This document shows, in pieces, positions 26,007 to 37,240 of a DNA stretch of 64,000 nucleotides. How positions within the stretch are numbered: the first letter of the stretch is position 1; the number at the start of each line of letters is the position of its first letter. This stretch comes from Marivita sp. GX14005. Lineage in GTDB: Bacteria; Pseudomonadota; Alphaproteobacteria; Rhodobacterales; Rhodobacteraceae. The stretch spans positions 682,001 through 746,000 of the forward strand of contig NZ_JAMCCQ010000002.1 of the NCBI RefSeq assembly GCF_023370775.1, given 5' to 3'. The notes under the pieces were generated by a model, which ran no database searches, had not been told where the DNA came from, and saw nothing but the letters and a program-made list of their open reading frames with translations. The position numbers were made by a program, and so were the translations under genes.

Positions 26007-26324
26007 ATGAGCAAAAATCTTCCCGGCGCGGCAGGCGATCTCGCCAAGGCCTATCCCGACGTCTGGTCCGCCTATTCCGATCTGGGCGAAGCCACCGCAA
26101 AGGCCGGCGATCTGACCGAACGCGAACGCCGTCTGGTCAAGCTCGCGCTTTCCATCGGCGCGGCCTCCGAAGGCGCGGTGCATTCGCACACCCGCCGCGC
26201 GCTGTCCGAAGGGATTCCCGCCGCCGATCTGCACCAGGTCGCGCTCATGGCCATCGGTCCGCTCGGCTTTCCGCGCGCTGTCGCAGCCGGAACCTGGATT
26301 TCGGACGAAACCGAGAGCGACTGA
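26007..26324 (+). CDS. Carboxymuconolactone decarboxylase-family protein (AhpD-like)
   Basis: The 105-residue helical protein begins at ATG 26007 (ribosome site AAGGA). It carries the CMD-family core LTERERRLVKLALSIGAASEGAVHSHTRRALSEG, where the usual AhpD CxxC is replaced by SEGAVH, so it lacks the AhpD disulfide. The conserved His and Glu remain. It follows moaA by 60 bp and could be its last operon partner. Function is not known; many such proteins handle peroxide or small lactones. Confidence 0.75.
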   Translation: MSKNLPGAAGDLAKAYPDVWSAYSDLGEATAKAGDLTERERRLVKLALSIGAASEGAVHSHTRRALSEGIPAADLHQVALMAIGPLGFPRAVAAGTWISDETESD

Positions 26325-26406
26325 CCCGGCATGGCGCCGGCTTCGCTCGGCGCCAATTCGGCTTTGGCCCCTTGGCGCTGGAGGGTCGCGGGGCTATCTG
26401 CGGTCC

Positions 26407-27069
26407 ATGACGCATCCTCGTTCCGACCCCCCGCCGTCGCGGGCTCCCGAGCCGCAACCGGGCGCGCCCGGCTTTCTCTGGGCGCTTGTCGGCGTGATGG
26501 CGGCAATAGAGGCGGTGCTGAGCCTGTCATCGGCCGGTATGTTCGGAAGCGGCGATCTGCGATGGCCGGCCTTCGCACTGGGCGCGTTCTGGGCGCCGCT
26601 GCTCTGGGACGCGGCGCCGGCGATCTATCCCGGCCAGACGGTGCTGATGTTCATCACCTATGCGTTCCTGCATGGCGGGCTGCTTCATCTCGCGATGAAC
26701 AGCGTCGTCCTCCTGTCGCTCGGAAAATTCATCGCCGCGGAGATCGGCGCGCGCCGGACCCTGCTGGTCCTTTTCGCGGCAGCGGTTACCGGCGCGGCCT
26801 GTTTCGGCCTGTTGTCGACCAGCCCCGCCCCCATGATCGGCGCCTCCGGAGCCGTCTTCGGCCTGATCGGCCTCTGGCAGGCGATGGATTACCGCGCCCG
26901 CAAGCAAGCCGGATTGACCGTTCAGCCGGTCGTCATGGCGATCCTCGGGCTCGCGCTCGCCAATATCGTTCTCTTCGTTATCCTGTCGGGAGGTCTCGCC
27001 TGGGAAGCGCATCTCGGCGGATGGATCGCCGGCTGGCTTTACGGCATGCGCACCACCCGGCGGGCATAG
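26407..27069 (+). CDS. Rhomboid-family intramembrane serine protease
   Basis: The 220-residue membrane protein has six helices and the rhomboid signatures FLHGGLLHLAMNSVVLL, the catalytic serine motif GASGAVFGLIG and the catalytic histidine in EAHLGGWIAGW. The N-terminal 18 residues are proline-rich and cytoplasmic. Rhomboids cleave membrane-spanning substrates within the bilayer; the substrate here is unknown. It stands alone before the convergent tRNA-Ser gene. Confidence 0.9.
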   Translation: MTHPRSDPPPSRAPEPQPGAPGFLWALVGVMAAIEAVLSLSSAGMFGSGDLRWPAFALGAFWAPLLWDAAPAIYPGQTVLMFITYAFLHGGLLHLAMNSVVLLSLGKFIAAEIGARRTLLVLFAAAVTGAACFGLLSTSPAPMIGASGAVFGLIGLWQAMDYRARKQAGLTVQPVVMAILGLALANIVLFVILSGGLAWEAHLGGWIAGWLYGMRTTRRA

Positions 27070-27119
27070 ATGCCCCAGCGCGCGCTGCTGATGGAGTATT
27101 ACAAGGCTGAGAGTGTGAA

Positions 27120-27209
27120 TGGCGGAGAGACAGGGATTCGAACCCTGGGACCCCGTGAAGGGTCAACGGTTTTCGAGACCGCCCCGTTCGACCACTCCGG
27201 CACCTCTCC
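27120..27209 (-). tRNA. tRNA-Ser (CGA anticodon)
   Basis: Read on the minus strand, acceptor GGAGAGG pairs with TCTCTCC, and the T-arm is CAGGG-TTCGAAT-CCCTG. The anticodon arm GCGGT-CTCGAAA-ACCGT gives anticodon CGA. A long variable arm (GACCCTTCACGGGGTC) is typical of serine tRNAs. The CCA end is encoded (27120-27122). Length is 90 nt with CCA. Confidence 0.95.
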
Positions 27210-27360
27210 GCGGGGGTCTGGTGGGGCGGCGTTTAGCGGCTCCGGGAGGGCTGTGCAACCTCTTTTCTCGGCTGCGGCGGACCGCCGATTTTTGCGTGTC
27301 GGCTTGGCAAGCGCCGATGCGCGCCATAGGTAACGGGGGCGCAACACCGGGAGACCCGAA

Positions 27361-28182
27361 ATGATCCGCACTCTGACGAAGGCTGCCGCGGCCGGACTCT
27401 TCGTTCTCGCCTCCGCCGGGGCAGGGGCGGCGCAGCAGATCGATGACCTGCTGGGCGCGCTCGGTGTTCCGCAGATCGTCGAGATCATGCGGGCCGAGGG
27501 GCTCGATTATGGCAAGACCCTGGGGGACGACATGCTTCCCGGCGGCGCGACCGACAGATGGCGGCAGACCGTCGACCGGATCTATGACGACGCGCGGATG
27601 CTGGAGACCGTGAAACGGGGATTTGCCGAGGAGTTCGGGGAAGCGGATGCCGATCCGCTCATCGCGTTCTTCACGTCGGACACGGGTGAGCAGATCGTCG
27701 ATCTGGAGCTCAGCGCCCGACAGGCAATGCGCGACGAGGAGATAGAGGAGGCCGCGCGCGGCGCTTATCGGGACTTGGTGGGGACGGACTCCGATCTGCT
27801 CGAAACGCTGCGCGATTTCGTGACCGTGAACGATCTGGTGGAGGCGAATCTCGTCGGCTCGCTCAACGCCAACTACAAGTTCTATCTCGGCCTCGTGGAT
27901 GGCGGCGGCATCGACATGTCGGAGGCCGATATCCTGACCGAAGTATGGTCCTCCGAGGAGGACACGCGCGAGGATACGCGCGAATGGGTCTATGCGTTTT
28001 TGCTGATGGCCTATCGTCCGCTGCCAGAAGGCGCGATCGAGGACTATACCGCCCTGTCGGAAACTGAGCCCGGCAAGGCGCTCAATCGTGCGCTGTTCGC
28101 AGGGTTCAACGAGATGTATGAAGACATCTCATACGCGTTGGGGCTCGCCATCGGGCGGCAGATGCAGGTTCAGGAGCTCTAG
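27361..28182 (+). CDS. DUF2059-family secreted protein
   Basis: The 273-residue protein has a signal peptide (TKAAAAGLFVLASAGAGAA) and two helical segments resembling DUF2059: a central RMLETVKRGFAEEFGEADADPLIAFFTSDTGEQIVDLE, then a C-terminal part with FAGFNEMYEDISYALGLAIGRQM. Acidic residues are frequent (EEDTREDTREW). The family is periplasmic and its function is unknown. A promoter-like region and the plus-strand end of a dispersed repeat follow it. The tRNA-Ser gene lies upstream on the other strand. Confidence 0.75.
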   Translation: MIRTLTKAAAAGLFVLASAGAGAAQQIDDLLGALGVPQIVEIMRAEGLDYGKTLGDDMLPGGATDRWRQTVDRIYDDARMLETVKRGFAEEFGEADADPLIAFFTSDTGEQIVDLELSARQAMRDEEIEEAARGAYRDLVGTDSDLLETLRDFVTVNDLVEANLVGSLNANYKFYLGLVDGGGIDMSEADILTEVWSSEEDTREDTREWVYAFLLMAYRPLPEGAIEDYTALSETEPGKALNRALFAGFNEMYEDISYALGLAIGRQMQVQEL

Positions 28183-28206
28183 CGACGGCGTTCGCACATC
28201 TGCTGC

Positions 28207-28262
28207 GCCGGCGGGGGGCCGGCCCCCCGCACCCCCCGGAGTATTTCCGACGAGAAGAAAGC
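28207..28262 (+). repeat. Dispersed intergenic repeat, copy A
   Basis: A perfect 20-bp palindrome (GCGGGGGGCC and its complement, 28211-28230) is followed by ACCCCCCGG, AGTATTT and, about 9 bp later, GAGAAGAAAG. The same order recurs in five other places in the window. It lies after the DUF2059 gene and before the rplU promoter. Confidence 0.75.
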
Positions 28263-28285
28263 GGGCATGCCCGGCGGAACGGGCA

Positions 28286-28314
28286 TTGACATGCCGGGCT
28301 TGGCGCAGCATAAG
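28286..28314 (+). promoter_or_regulatory. Sigma-70 promoter for rplU-rpmA
   Basis: A consensus TTGACA (28286-28291) is 17 bp before CATAAG (28309-28314, four of six matches to TATAAT). The expected start is near 28321, giving a leader of about 137 nt before rplU. Confidence 0.65.
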
Positions 28315-28322
28315 CCGCGCAG

Positions 28323-28357
28323 GAAAGAGCGGGGCTTCGGCCCTGCCTTTCGTTTTT
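28323..28357 (+). terminator. Terminator-like hairpin at the 5' end of the rplU leader
   Basis: GAAAG-A-GCGGGGC pairs with GCCCTGC-CTTTC around a TTCG tetraloop and is followed by GTTTTTG. It looks like a strong intrinsic terminator, yet it begins within 2-3 bases of the predicted start of transcription. It may be an attenuator, a protective 5' stem-loop, or the end of an upstream transcript. Confidence 0.6.
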
Positions 28358-28457
28358 GTGAAACAACGCCATCATGGCGCGCTGTTCGCGGCGGGACGAT
28401 CCCGAAACGCCCGGTTCTCCGGGGGCCACAGGACGCGGAAGACGAAGGAAGATACAG

Positions 28458-29141
28458 ATGTTCGCGGTGATGAAAACCGGCGGCAAGCAATACAAGGTCC
28501 AATCGGGCGATACTTTGCGCGTCGAAAAACTGGCAGCCGATGCAGGCGAAACGGTCCAGTTCAACGAAATCCTGATGCTTGGCGGCGACAGCACCGTCGT
28601 GGGCGCGCCTCTTGTGGATGGTGCGGCGGTTCAGGCCGAGGTTCTGGATCAGATCAAGGGCGAGAAGGTCATCAATTTCGTCAAGCGCCGCCGCAAGCAC
28701 AGCTCGAAGCGGACCAAGGGCCATCGTCAGCAGCTGACGCTGGTGCGCGTTACGGATATCCTTTCCTCCGGCGCCGATAAGTCCGGCGTAAAGGCGGCGC
28801 AGGGCGCAGGCATCCTGCCGCGCGGGTTGGGTGAGGATCGCTATACCGCGAACCGGACCGAACAATCCGAGATGAAGGCGCGCGTGGCGGGCAACGCCGC
28901 CAAGGCCAAGCCGGCCGCGAAAGCCGGTGTCGCGCCGGGCGCGAAGGACGACCTGAAGAAACTGTCGGGCGTCGGCCCGGCGCTGGAGAAGAAGCTGAAC
29001 GACGCCGGTATCACGAGCTTTGCGCAGATCGCCGCATGGACCGAGGCCGATATCGAGGAATTCGGCGAGAAACTGTCGTTCAAGGGCCGGATCGAACGTG
29101 AAGGCTGGATCGAACAAGCCAAAGACCTGGCATCGAAGTAA
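28458..29141 (+). CDS. rplU: 50S ribosomal protein L21 with C-terminal extension
   Basis: The 227-residue protein has a normal L21 domain in the first 105 residues (MFAVMKTGGKQYKVQSGD, then KRRRKHSSKRTKGHRQQLTLVRV). The remaining 120 residues are extra: a basic Ala/Lys linker and a helix-hairpin-helix-like domain (LKKLSGVGPALEKKLNDAGITSFAQIAAWTEADI). This long form is common in Rhodobacterales. L21 binds 23S rRNA in the large subunit. It precedes rpmA by 13 bp, the usual pair. A TTGACA promoter and a terminator-like hairpin lie in the leader. Confidence 0.95.
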   Translation: MFAVMKTGGKQYKVQSGDTLRVEKLAADAGETVQFNEILMLGGDSTVVGAPLVDGAAVQAEVLDQIKGEKVINFVKRRRKHSSKRTKGHRQQLTLVRVTDILSSGADKSGVKAAQGAGILPRGLGEDRYTANRTEQSEMKARVAGNAAKAKPAAKAGVAPGAKDDLKKLSGVGPALEKKLNDAGITSFAQIAAWTEADIEEFGEKLSFKGRIEREGWIEQAKDLASK

Positions 29142-29154
29142 GGAGATCTGACCA

Positions 29155-29424
29155 ATGGCACATAAAAAAGCAGGCGGTTCATCCCGCAACGGTCGCGACT
29201 CTGCCGGTCGCCGTCTTGGCGTCAAGCTCTATGGCGGGCAGGCCGCGATCCCCGGTAACATTATCGTGCGCCAGCGCGGCACGAAATTCTGGCCGGGTGA
29301 AGGCGTCGGCCTCGGCAAGGATCACACGATCTTTGCGACCGTCGATGGCAACGTGACGTTCCACAAGGGCCTCAAGGGCCGCACCTTCGTATCGGTTCTT
29401 CCAGAGGCGGAGGCCGCCGAGTAA
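29155..29424 (+). CDS. rpmA: 50S ribosomal protein L27
   Basis: The 89-residue protein begins [23 protein letters not shown], the L27 N-terminus that reaches the peptidyl transferase centre, and contains [28 protein letters not shown]. No cleavable N-terminal extension (as in some Firmicutes) is present. Ribosome site AAGGAG precedes it; rplU is 13 bp upstream and a terminator hairpin follows. Confidence 0.97.
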   Translation: MAHKKAGGSSRNGRDSAGRRLGVKLYGGQAAIPGNIIVRQRGTKFWPGEGVGLGKDHTIFATVDGNVTFHKGLKGRTFVSVLPEAEAAE

Positions 29425-29449
29425 GCCGACCCGAAGGGTTTTGAAAAAT

Positions 29450-29486
29450 CAGGGGGATCGGCACGCCGCCGGTCCCCCTGTTCTTG
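29450..29486 (+). terminator. Terminator after rpmA
   Basis: CAGGGGGA (29450-29457) pairs with TCCCCCTG (29473-29480), extended inside by CGG/CCG, and is followed by TTCTTG. It probably ends the rplU-rpmA transcript. Confidence 0.6.
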
Positions 29487-29538
29487 TTCTGTCGCGGACC
29501 CTTCCATATATCCCATATCTGCCATGAGGAGAGAGCAG

Positions 29539-30081
29539 ATGAGCGTCAACATCCTGAACGCGAGCCAGCCGGTCGTGACGACCGACCGTTTCGCGCTTCG
29601 ACCTCTGCGCAAGTCGGATATGGGGTTGATCGAGCATTACATGAGCGAGCAACGCATGGCCGCGATGACCTCCACCGTGCCGCACCCCTATCCGCCGGGC
29701 GCGGCGCAAGCGTTTGTCGAACGCGTTTCGGCTGCCGAGCGGGACGAGGATGCGTGGGCGATGGACGGCACCGCCGATGGCGGGCCGGAGGTGATGGGGG
29801 TGATTTCGCTCAAGCGGATGGACCGCAACCAGTCGGAGATTTCCTACTGGGTCGCGCCGCCCTTCTGGAACACCGGGCTCGCGTCGGATGCGGTGCGCGC
29901 ATTGGTGAACGCGAACCCCCTGGGAAATCGCACGATCTTTGCCACGGTCTTTCAGGACAACCCGGCATCGGCCCGTGTGTTGACGCATTGCGGCTTCGAA
30001 TATATCGGCGATGCCGAGTCCTTTTCGGTGGCGCGCGGCGCGAATGTTCCGACCTGGACCTATATCAAGCGGATGGATTGA
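29539..30081 (+). CDS. GNAT acetyltransferase, RimJ/RimL-like
   Basis: The 180-residue protein starts at the second ATG (29539), which has an AGGAGAGAG ribosome site. It has the RimJ/RimL layout: FALRPLRKSDMGLIEHYM, a beta core ISYWVAPPFWNTGLASDAVRAL and acceptor-CoA region PASARVLTHCGFEYIGDAE. It would transfer acetyl from acetyl-CoA to an amino group; the substrate is unknown. It follows rpmA and is the first of two consecutive acetyltransferases before obgE. Confidence 0.85.
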   Translation: MSVNILNASQPVVTTDRFALRPLRKSDMGLIEHYMSEQRMAAMTSTVPHPYPPGAAQAFVERVSAAERDEDAWAMDGTADGGPEVMGVISLKRMDRNQSEISYWVAPPFWNTGLASDAVRALVNANPLGNRTIFATVFQDNPASARVLTHCGFEYIGDAESFSVARGANVPTWTYIKRMD

Positions 30082-30115
30082 TGCGCCGGACCGGCACCCG
30101 GGGCGAGGTGGCGGC

Positions 30116-32798
<2,683 letters not shown>

Positions 32799-32799
32799 T

Positions 32800-32822
32800 C
32801 TTCTTCTCTTTCCAGATACTTC
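32800..32822 (-). repeat. Dispersed intergenic repeat, copy F (short)
   Basis: On the minus strand it reads GAAGTATCTGGAAAG followed by AGAAGAAG, nearly identical to copy E at 42947. No GC-rich hairpin is attached. It lies between proB and proA. Confidence 0.6.
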
Positions 32823-32849
32823 AATTCCCGGCGGACGAGGGCGATACCG

Positions 32850-34115
32850 ATGAAAGACCATTCCGACATTGCCGCATTGATGCAGGATATCGGCGCGAGG
32901 GCGAAGGCGGCCGCTGCGGAGCTTGCCTTTGCGACGCCGCAAAATAAGCAGGCCGCACTGGTCGCCGCGGCCGATACGATCCTCGAGCGCCGTGCGGAGA
33001 TCATGGAGGCGAATGAACGCGATCTGGCGTTCGGCCGCGACAAGGGACTGAGCGACGCAATGATGGACCGGCTCGCGCTCGATGACGCGCGGATTGACGA
33101 TATCGAAAAAAGCCTGCGCGCAATTGCCGAACAAGACGATCCGGTCGGGACGGTCATGGCGGAATGGAATCGTCCGAGCGGGCTCGATATCAAGCGCGTG
33201 CGCACGCCGCTGGGCGTGATCGGCGTGATCTACGAATCGCGCCCGAACGTGACCGCCGACGCCGGTGCGCTTTGCCTGAAGGCCGGAAACGCCGTGATCC
33301 TGCGCGGCGGCTCCGAGAGTTTTCATTCCTCCGCCGCGATCCACGCCTGTCTCGTCCAGGGTCTTGCGGCCGCCGGACTTCCCGAGGACGCGATCCAACG
33401 CGTCCCGACGCGGGATCGCGCGGCTGTCAGTGAGATGCTGACCATGACGGATGTGATCGACGTGATCGTGCCGCGCGGCGGCAAGGGGCTCGTCGGGCTC
33501 GTGCAGCGCGAGGCGCGGGTGCCGGTTTTTGCCCATCTCGAAGGGATCGTGCATATCTATGTCGACAAGGAGGCCGACCCGGTCAAGGCGCTCGACGTGA
33601 TCTTGAACGCCAAGACGCGCCGCACCGGGATCTGCGGCGCGGCCGAATGTCTGCTGATCCACCGCGACGTGGTCGATACCATAGGGCAGGGGGTGATCCG
33701 CGCCCTGCTCGATGCCGGCGTCGAAGTGCGCGCGGATGCCGAGCTGCGTTCCATCGCGGGCACGGTCGAGGCGAACGAGCCCGATTGGGGCTGCGAATAT
33801 CTCGATAGTATCATCGCCGCCCGCGTGGTCGAGGATCTGGACGCGGCCATCGCGCATATTCGCCGGTTCGGCTCCAATCACACCGATTGCATCCTGACAG
33901 AGGACGATTCGGCAGCCGAACGCTTCATCCAGCGCGTCGACAGCGCGATCGTCATGCGCAATGCCTCCACCCAGTTTGCCGATGGCGGCGAATTCGGTAT
34001 GGGGGCCGAGATCGGGATCGCCACCGGCAAGCTTCACGCGCGCGGGCCGGTCGGGGCAGAGCAGCTTACCAGTTTCAAATACATCGTCACGGGTGACGGC
34101 ACGACGCGCGGCTAG
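32850..34115 (+). CDS. proA: Gamma-glutamyl phosphate reductase
   Basis: The 421-residue protein has the aldehyde-dehydrogenase-like ProA fold: [58 protein letters not shown], and the catalytic cysteine in [15 protein letters not shown]. It reduces gamma-glutamyl phosphate with NADPH in proline synthesis. Length is normal for the family. It follows proB in the same direction. Confidence 0.96.
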   Translation: MKDHSDIAALMQDIGARAKAAAAELAFATPQNKQAALVAAADTILERRAEIMEANERDLAFGRDKGLSDAMMDRLALDDARIDDIEKSLRAIAEQDDPVGTVMAEWNRPSGLDIKRVRTPLGVIGVIYESRPNVTADAGALCLKAGNAVILRGGSESFHSSAAIHACLVQGLAAAGLPEDAIQRVPTRDRAAVSEMLTMTDVIDVIVPRGGKGLVGLVQREARVPVFAHLEGIVHIYVDKEADPVKALDVILNAKTRRTGICGAAECLLIHRDVVDTIGQGVIRALLDAGVEVRADAELRSIAGTVEANEPDWGCEYLDSIIAARVVEDLDAAIAHIRRFGSNHTDCILTEDDSAAERFIQRVDSAIVMRNASTQFADGGEFGMGAEIGIATGKLHARGPVGAEQLTSFKYIVTGDGTTRG

Positions 34116-34196
34116 GGGCTTGCCGCGAGCGGTGCCGGCTGATACCTGCTGCATGCTAATCCGATCATTTATCTCGGAATAACTGATGAGGCAGGC

Positions 34197-35300
34197 GTGA
34201 CCGGATCGCATCCCCGGCTGGAAATCCGCAATATCGTTCGCGATTTCGATGGCAGGCGCGTTGTCGATGACGTGTCTTTGGCGATCGATCCGGGCGATGT
34301 GACCTGCCTTCTGGGCCCTTCGGGCTGCGGTAAATCCACGACGCTTCGGATCATCGCCGGTGTCGATATGCAGGACGCGGGAACGATCCATGTCGATGGC
34401 GCGCTCGTTTGCGACACGGTGTTTCGCGTCCCTCCCGAGCAGCGGTCCATCGGGCTGATCTTCCAGGATTTCGCGCTCTTTCCCCACCTCACGGTCGGCG
34501 ACAATGTCGGCTTCGGTCTCAAGGGTTCGCGGCGCGAGAAACTGCCGCGTGTCGGATCGCTTCTCGAACGTGTGGGGCTTTCGCATTACATCGATGAATT
34601 TCCGCACCAGTTGTCGGGCGGCGAACAGCAACGCGTCGCTTTGGCGCGCGCCATTGCGCCCGGCCCGTCGATCATGCTGATGGACGAGCCGTTTTCCGGG
34701 CTCGACAACCGTCTGCGCGACGGCATCCGCGATGAAACGCTGGCGCTTTTGAAGGAAGAGGGCACGTCCGTCCTTCTTGTCACGCACGAGCCCGAAGAGG
34801 CGATGCGCATGGCCGATGAAATCGCCCTCATGCGCAAGGGGAAGATCGTTCAACGCGGCGCGCCATACAACATCTACAACGCCCCTGCCGACAAGGAAGC
34901 GGTCGCGTTCTTTTCCGATATCAACCTGCTTGAGGGGACCGTGCGCGGCGCGCTGACCGACACGCCTTTCGGCCAATTCCTCGCGCCGGGTGTTCCCGAT
35001 GGCGGCGAGGTCGAAATCGTGTTCCGCCCGCAGCATGTCGGTATCGATTTCGACCGTCACGGCCGCGGCCCCAACCCGACGCCGCTTGCCGGAACGCCCG
35101 CGAAGGGTGTTGTCGAGCGCGCGCGGTTCATGGGCTCGGAAAGCCTTGTCGATTTCCGCATGGAGCATGACGGCAGCGTGATCCGGGCCACGGTTCCGAA
35201 CGTGTTTTTGCCGAACGCCGGCACCGTCATGTGGCTGACGGTGCGGCGGGATCGGTGTTTCGTGTTCCGCAAGGATAGTGGCTCGGTCATTCGGGCCTAG
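34197..35300 (+). CDS. ABC transporter ATP-binding protein, FbpC/PotA-like
   Basis: The 367-residue ATPase starts at a GTG (ribosome site GAGG). It has Walker A GPSGCGKST, a Q-loop in IFQDFALFPHLT, signature LSGGEQQRVALARAIA, Walker B IMLMDEPFSGLD and the H-loop THEPEEAMRMADEI. A C-terminal TOBE-like part follows (VVFRPQHVGIDF). This is the CUT1/FbpC class that energises iron, sulfate or polyamine import. No permease or binding protein is adjacent, so the partner is elsewhere. Its stop shares the CTAG tetranucleotide with convergent fliG. Confidence 0.85.
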   Translation: MTGSHPRLEIRNIVRDFDGRRVVDDVSLAIDPGDVTCLLGPSGCGKSTTLRIIAGVDMQDAGTIHVDGALVCDTVFRVPPEQRSIGLIFQDFALFPHLTVGDNVGFGLKGSRREKLPRVGSLLERVGLSHYIDEFPHQLSGGEQQRVALARAIAPGPSIMLMDEPFSGLDNRLRDGIRDETLALLKEEGTSVLLVTHEPEEAMRMADEIALMRKGKIVQRGAPYNIYNAPADKEAVAFFSDINLLEGTVRGALTDTPFGQFLAPGVPDGGEVEIVFRPQHVGIDFDRHGRGPNPTPLAGTPAKGVVERARFMGSESLVDFRMEHDGSVIRATVPNVFLPNAGTVMWLTVRRDRCFVFRKDSGSVIRA

Positions 35301-36361
35301 TCCTCCTCGCTTTCGGGTTCGACCAAGGTGATTTCGCCGCTATCGGTCAAATCGCGGATCACGCGCACGGCATCTCCCATCGCGGCTTCGGCTTGTTTCG
35401 GCTTGACCTCCCCCAGTTCCTCCGCAGCCTCTCGCAAGGCGGTGGCCATGCGGCCCGAGATATTCGACAGGATGAACTCCACCGCCGCGTTGTCCCCCTC
35501 CGACGTCGCGCCGGAGATGATCTGCGCGAACACCTCCTGATCCAGATCGCGGGTCAGCTTGGGCACGTCGATCGGTTTCATGCGTTCGGGGATATGCGCG
35601 AATGTGAAAATCGATTTGCGCACCTCGCTGGCGAAAGCCTCGTCCTCCTCGTCGAGCGCGGTCAGAATCTCGTCCCGCTTGGCTGCGCGCGAGAAATTCA
35701 GGATCGCGCCGACGCGTTCGGAGGGCTGGGCCTTAAATGCCTTTGGCGGTTCGGCATCGATCTGCGCGGCGAGACTCAGGCCGATCCTATCGACCGCATC
35801 TGGCGTGACCGCATCGGTCATGGACATCGCGTAGGTGATCCGCCGCGCAACTTCCCCCGGCAGGGAACTGAGAAGCTCCGCCGCCTTTGACACATCGAGC
35901 TTGGAGACCATGACAGCAACGACCTGGATCGATTCGGACGCGACCAGCGCCTGAAGCTTGGCGAGCGGGAGGGCGGCGATGCGGGACCAGGGATCGCCGA
36001 TCTGGCGCACGCCGGCTTCCTTGCGCAGGCGCATCGCCGTGCGGTCGCTGATCTTGCCGTCAAGCGCCGAGAGCGCGCCGGCGATATCGCCGGGAAAGGA
36101 GAGGCCAACGGATTCAAGCTCCGTCATGAATTCCTCGATCACAGAATTCATCGTCGCACGGTCGATATAGCGCATCTCGCCCAGAAGTTGGGTCAGTTGA
36201 ACCTGCAGATCTTCGGGCAATGCGCTGAGCGGCACATCCGCGCCTTCCTTGAGAATGAATTGCACGATAATGGCCGCCTTGGCACGGCGCGGAAGTTGTG
36301 CGGCCGCGCCTCGAGCATTGGCGGCGATCTGCGTTCCGGATATTGCGGCAAGCTGCGTCAT
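35297..36361 (-). CDS. fliG: Flagellar motor switch protein FliG
   Basis: The 354-residue helical protein shows the FliG armadillo-type organisation: N-terminal AKAAIIVQFILKEGADVPLSAL, a middle segment KLDVSKAAELLSSLPGEVARRITYAM, and a C-terminal part with EVRKSIFTFAHIPERMKPIDVPKLTRDLDQEVFAQII and FILSNISGRMATALREAAEELG. FliG couples stator ions to rotor torque. No other flagellar gene is near, so it is an orphan here. The C-terminal tail is acidic (EPESEED). Sequence is diverged from enterobacterial FliG, and confidence is lower for that reason. Confidence 0.8.
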   Translation of the reverse strand: MTQLAAISGTQIAANARGAAAQLPRRAKAAIIVQFILKEGADVPLSALPEDLQVQLTQLLGEMRYIDRATMNSVIEEFMTELESVGLSFPGDIAGALSALDGKISDRTAMRLRKEAGVRQIGDPWSRIAALPLAKLQALVASESIQVVAVMVSKLDVSKAAELLSSLPGEVARRITYAMSMTDAVTPDAVDRIGLSLAAQIDAEPPKAFKAQPSERVGAILNFSRAAKRDEILTALDEEDEAFASEVRKSIFTFAHIPERMKPIDVPKLTRDLDQEVFAQIISGATSEGDNAAVEFILSNISGRMATALREAAEELGEVKPKQAEAAMGDAVRVIRDLTDSGEITLVEPESEED

Positions 36362-36493
36362 CGACCCGTCTCCGTTCTTCTGGTTTCGGGATAGGGCCGG
36401 GAAGTTAACAAAGGGTCAGCGTGAACAAAAAACGAACAAAAAAAAGACGGCTCAAGCGCCGCCTTCAGGGATGGAGCGCGATAGCGCCAGCTT

Positions 36494-36652
36494 TCAGCCG
36501 CTCAGCGCCTTGCAGCTTTTCGTTTCCGCATCATAAACGGTGCCTTCGGCGCAGGTCATGACGGCCTGCTCATGGCCCCACTTGCACTCAGCCAATCCAG
36601 CGGTCGCGGTGGCGACAAGAAGGGCGGAGCTTGCCAGAACTGTCTTGATCAT
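36494..36652 (-). CDS. Small secreted cysteine-containing protein (52 aa)
   Basis: An AGGAG ribosome site precedes the ATG at 36652. A signal peptide (KTVLASSALLVATATAGLA) is followed by a 30-residue mature peptide with three cysteines (ECKW, TCAEGTVYD, SCKALSG). The CAEGTVYDAETKSC pattern recalls a chitin-binding or EB-type module, though very short. The product is probably periplasmic. No function can be assigned. It lies between fliG and a DUF6314 gene on the same strand. Confidence 0.6.
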   Translation of the reverse strand: MIKTVLASSALLVATATAGLAECKWGHEQAVMTCAEGTVYDAETKSCKALSG

Positions 36653-36708
36653 CGGAATTCTCCTCTCTTGTGCGCGAAAAGATAGCACGGTTTGCCCATG
36701 CGGCAAAA

Positions 36709-37134
36709 TCACGATGCGTCCGGCCGGTATGTCGTGACCATGCGATAGGATTTGCGCGGGCCGCGTACGATCCATGTGCTGCGCCAGATCGGCCAGTTTT
36801 CAAAGTGATAGGTGACGCTATAGCTGTCGGGGTCGCAGAAATGCGCGGCGCGTGGATCGGCGGGATCGAAAGTGTGAAAAGCTGCACCATTCGAGAATTT
36901 CACCTCGATGCGATTGCCGCAACTTTGCCAAAGATACTGCCGTTCGGCCCGGATCGGAGCATGGTCTGGCAGGTAAAGCCGCCCCGCCTCGCTATAGTGC
37001 AGGCCAAAAGATGTTGATGAAAACTGGGCCGTCCCGTCAAAACGGCAAGGCCCGGCGGTGCGATCCAATATCACCCGCGAGACGGCCCATGAGCCTTCGA
37101 AATCGCGCAGTGATGGGAGGTCCGCAATTGTCAT
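36709..37134 (-). CDS. DUF6314-family protein
   Basis: The 141-residue beta-rich protein begins LPSLRDFEGSWAVSRVILDRTAGPCRFDGTAQFS and continues GLHYSEAGRLYLPDHAPIRAERQYLW, a lipocalin-like or calycin-like pattern I associate with DUF6314. A conserved HF/DPADP segment follows (FHTFDPADPRAAHFCDPDSYSVTYHF). No catalytic residues can be named. It is minus-strand and divergent from purB, with a 106-bp gap. Confidence 0.65.
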   Translation of the reverse strand: MTIADLPSLRDFEGSWAVSRVILDRTAGPCRFDGTAQFSSTSFGLHYSEAGRLYLPDHAPIRAERQYLWQSCGNRIEVKFSNGAAFHTFDPADPRAAHFCDPDSYSVTYHFENWPIWRSTWIVRGPRKSYRMVTTYRPDAS

Positions 37135-37240
37135 GGCAGGGCAAAGCGTCTCATTGATGGCAGGCTCCCTTGCCGGGTCGAATTCTGCAGTCTAGGAGAG
37201 CGGACAAAACCCGCAAGCCCGTTTCAAGAAAGGATCGCGC

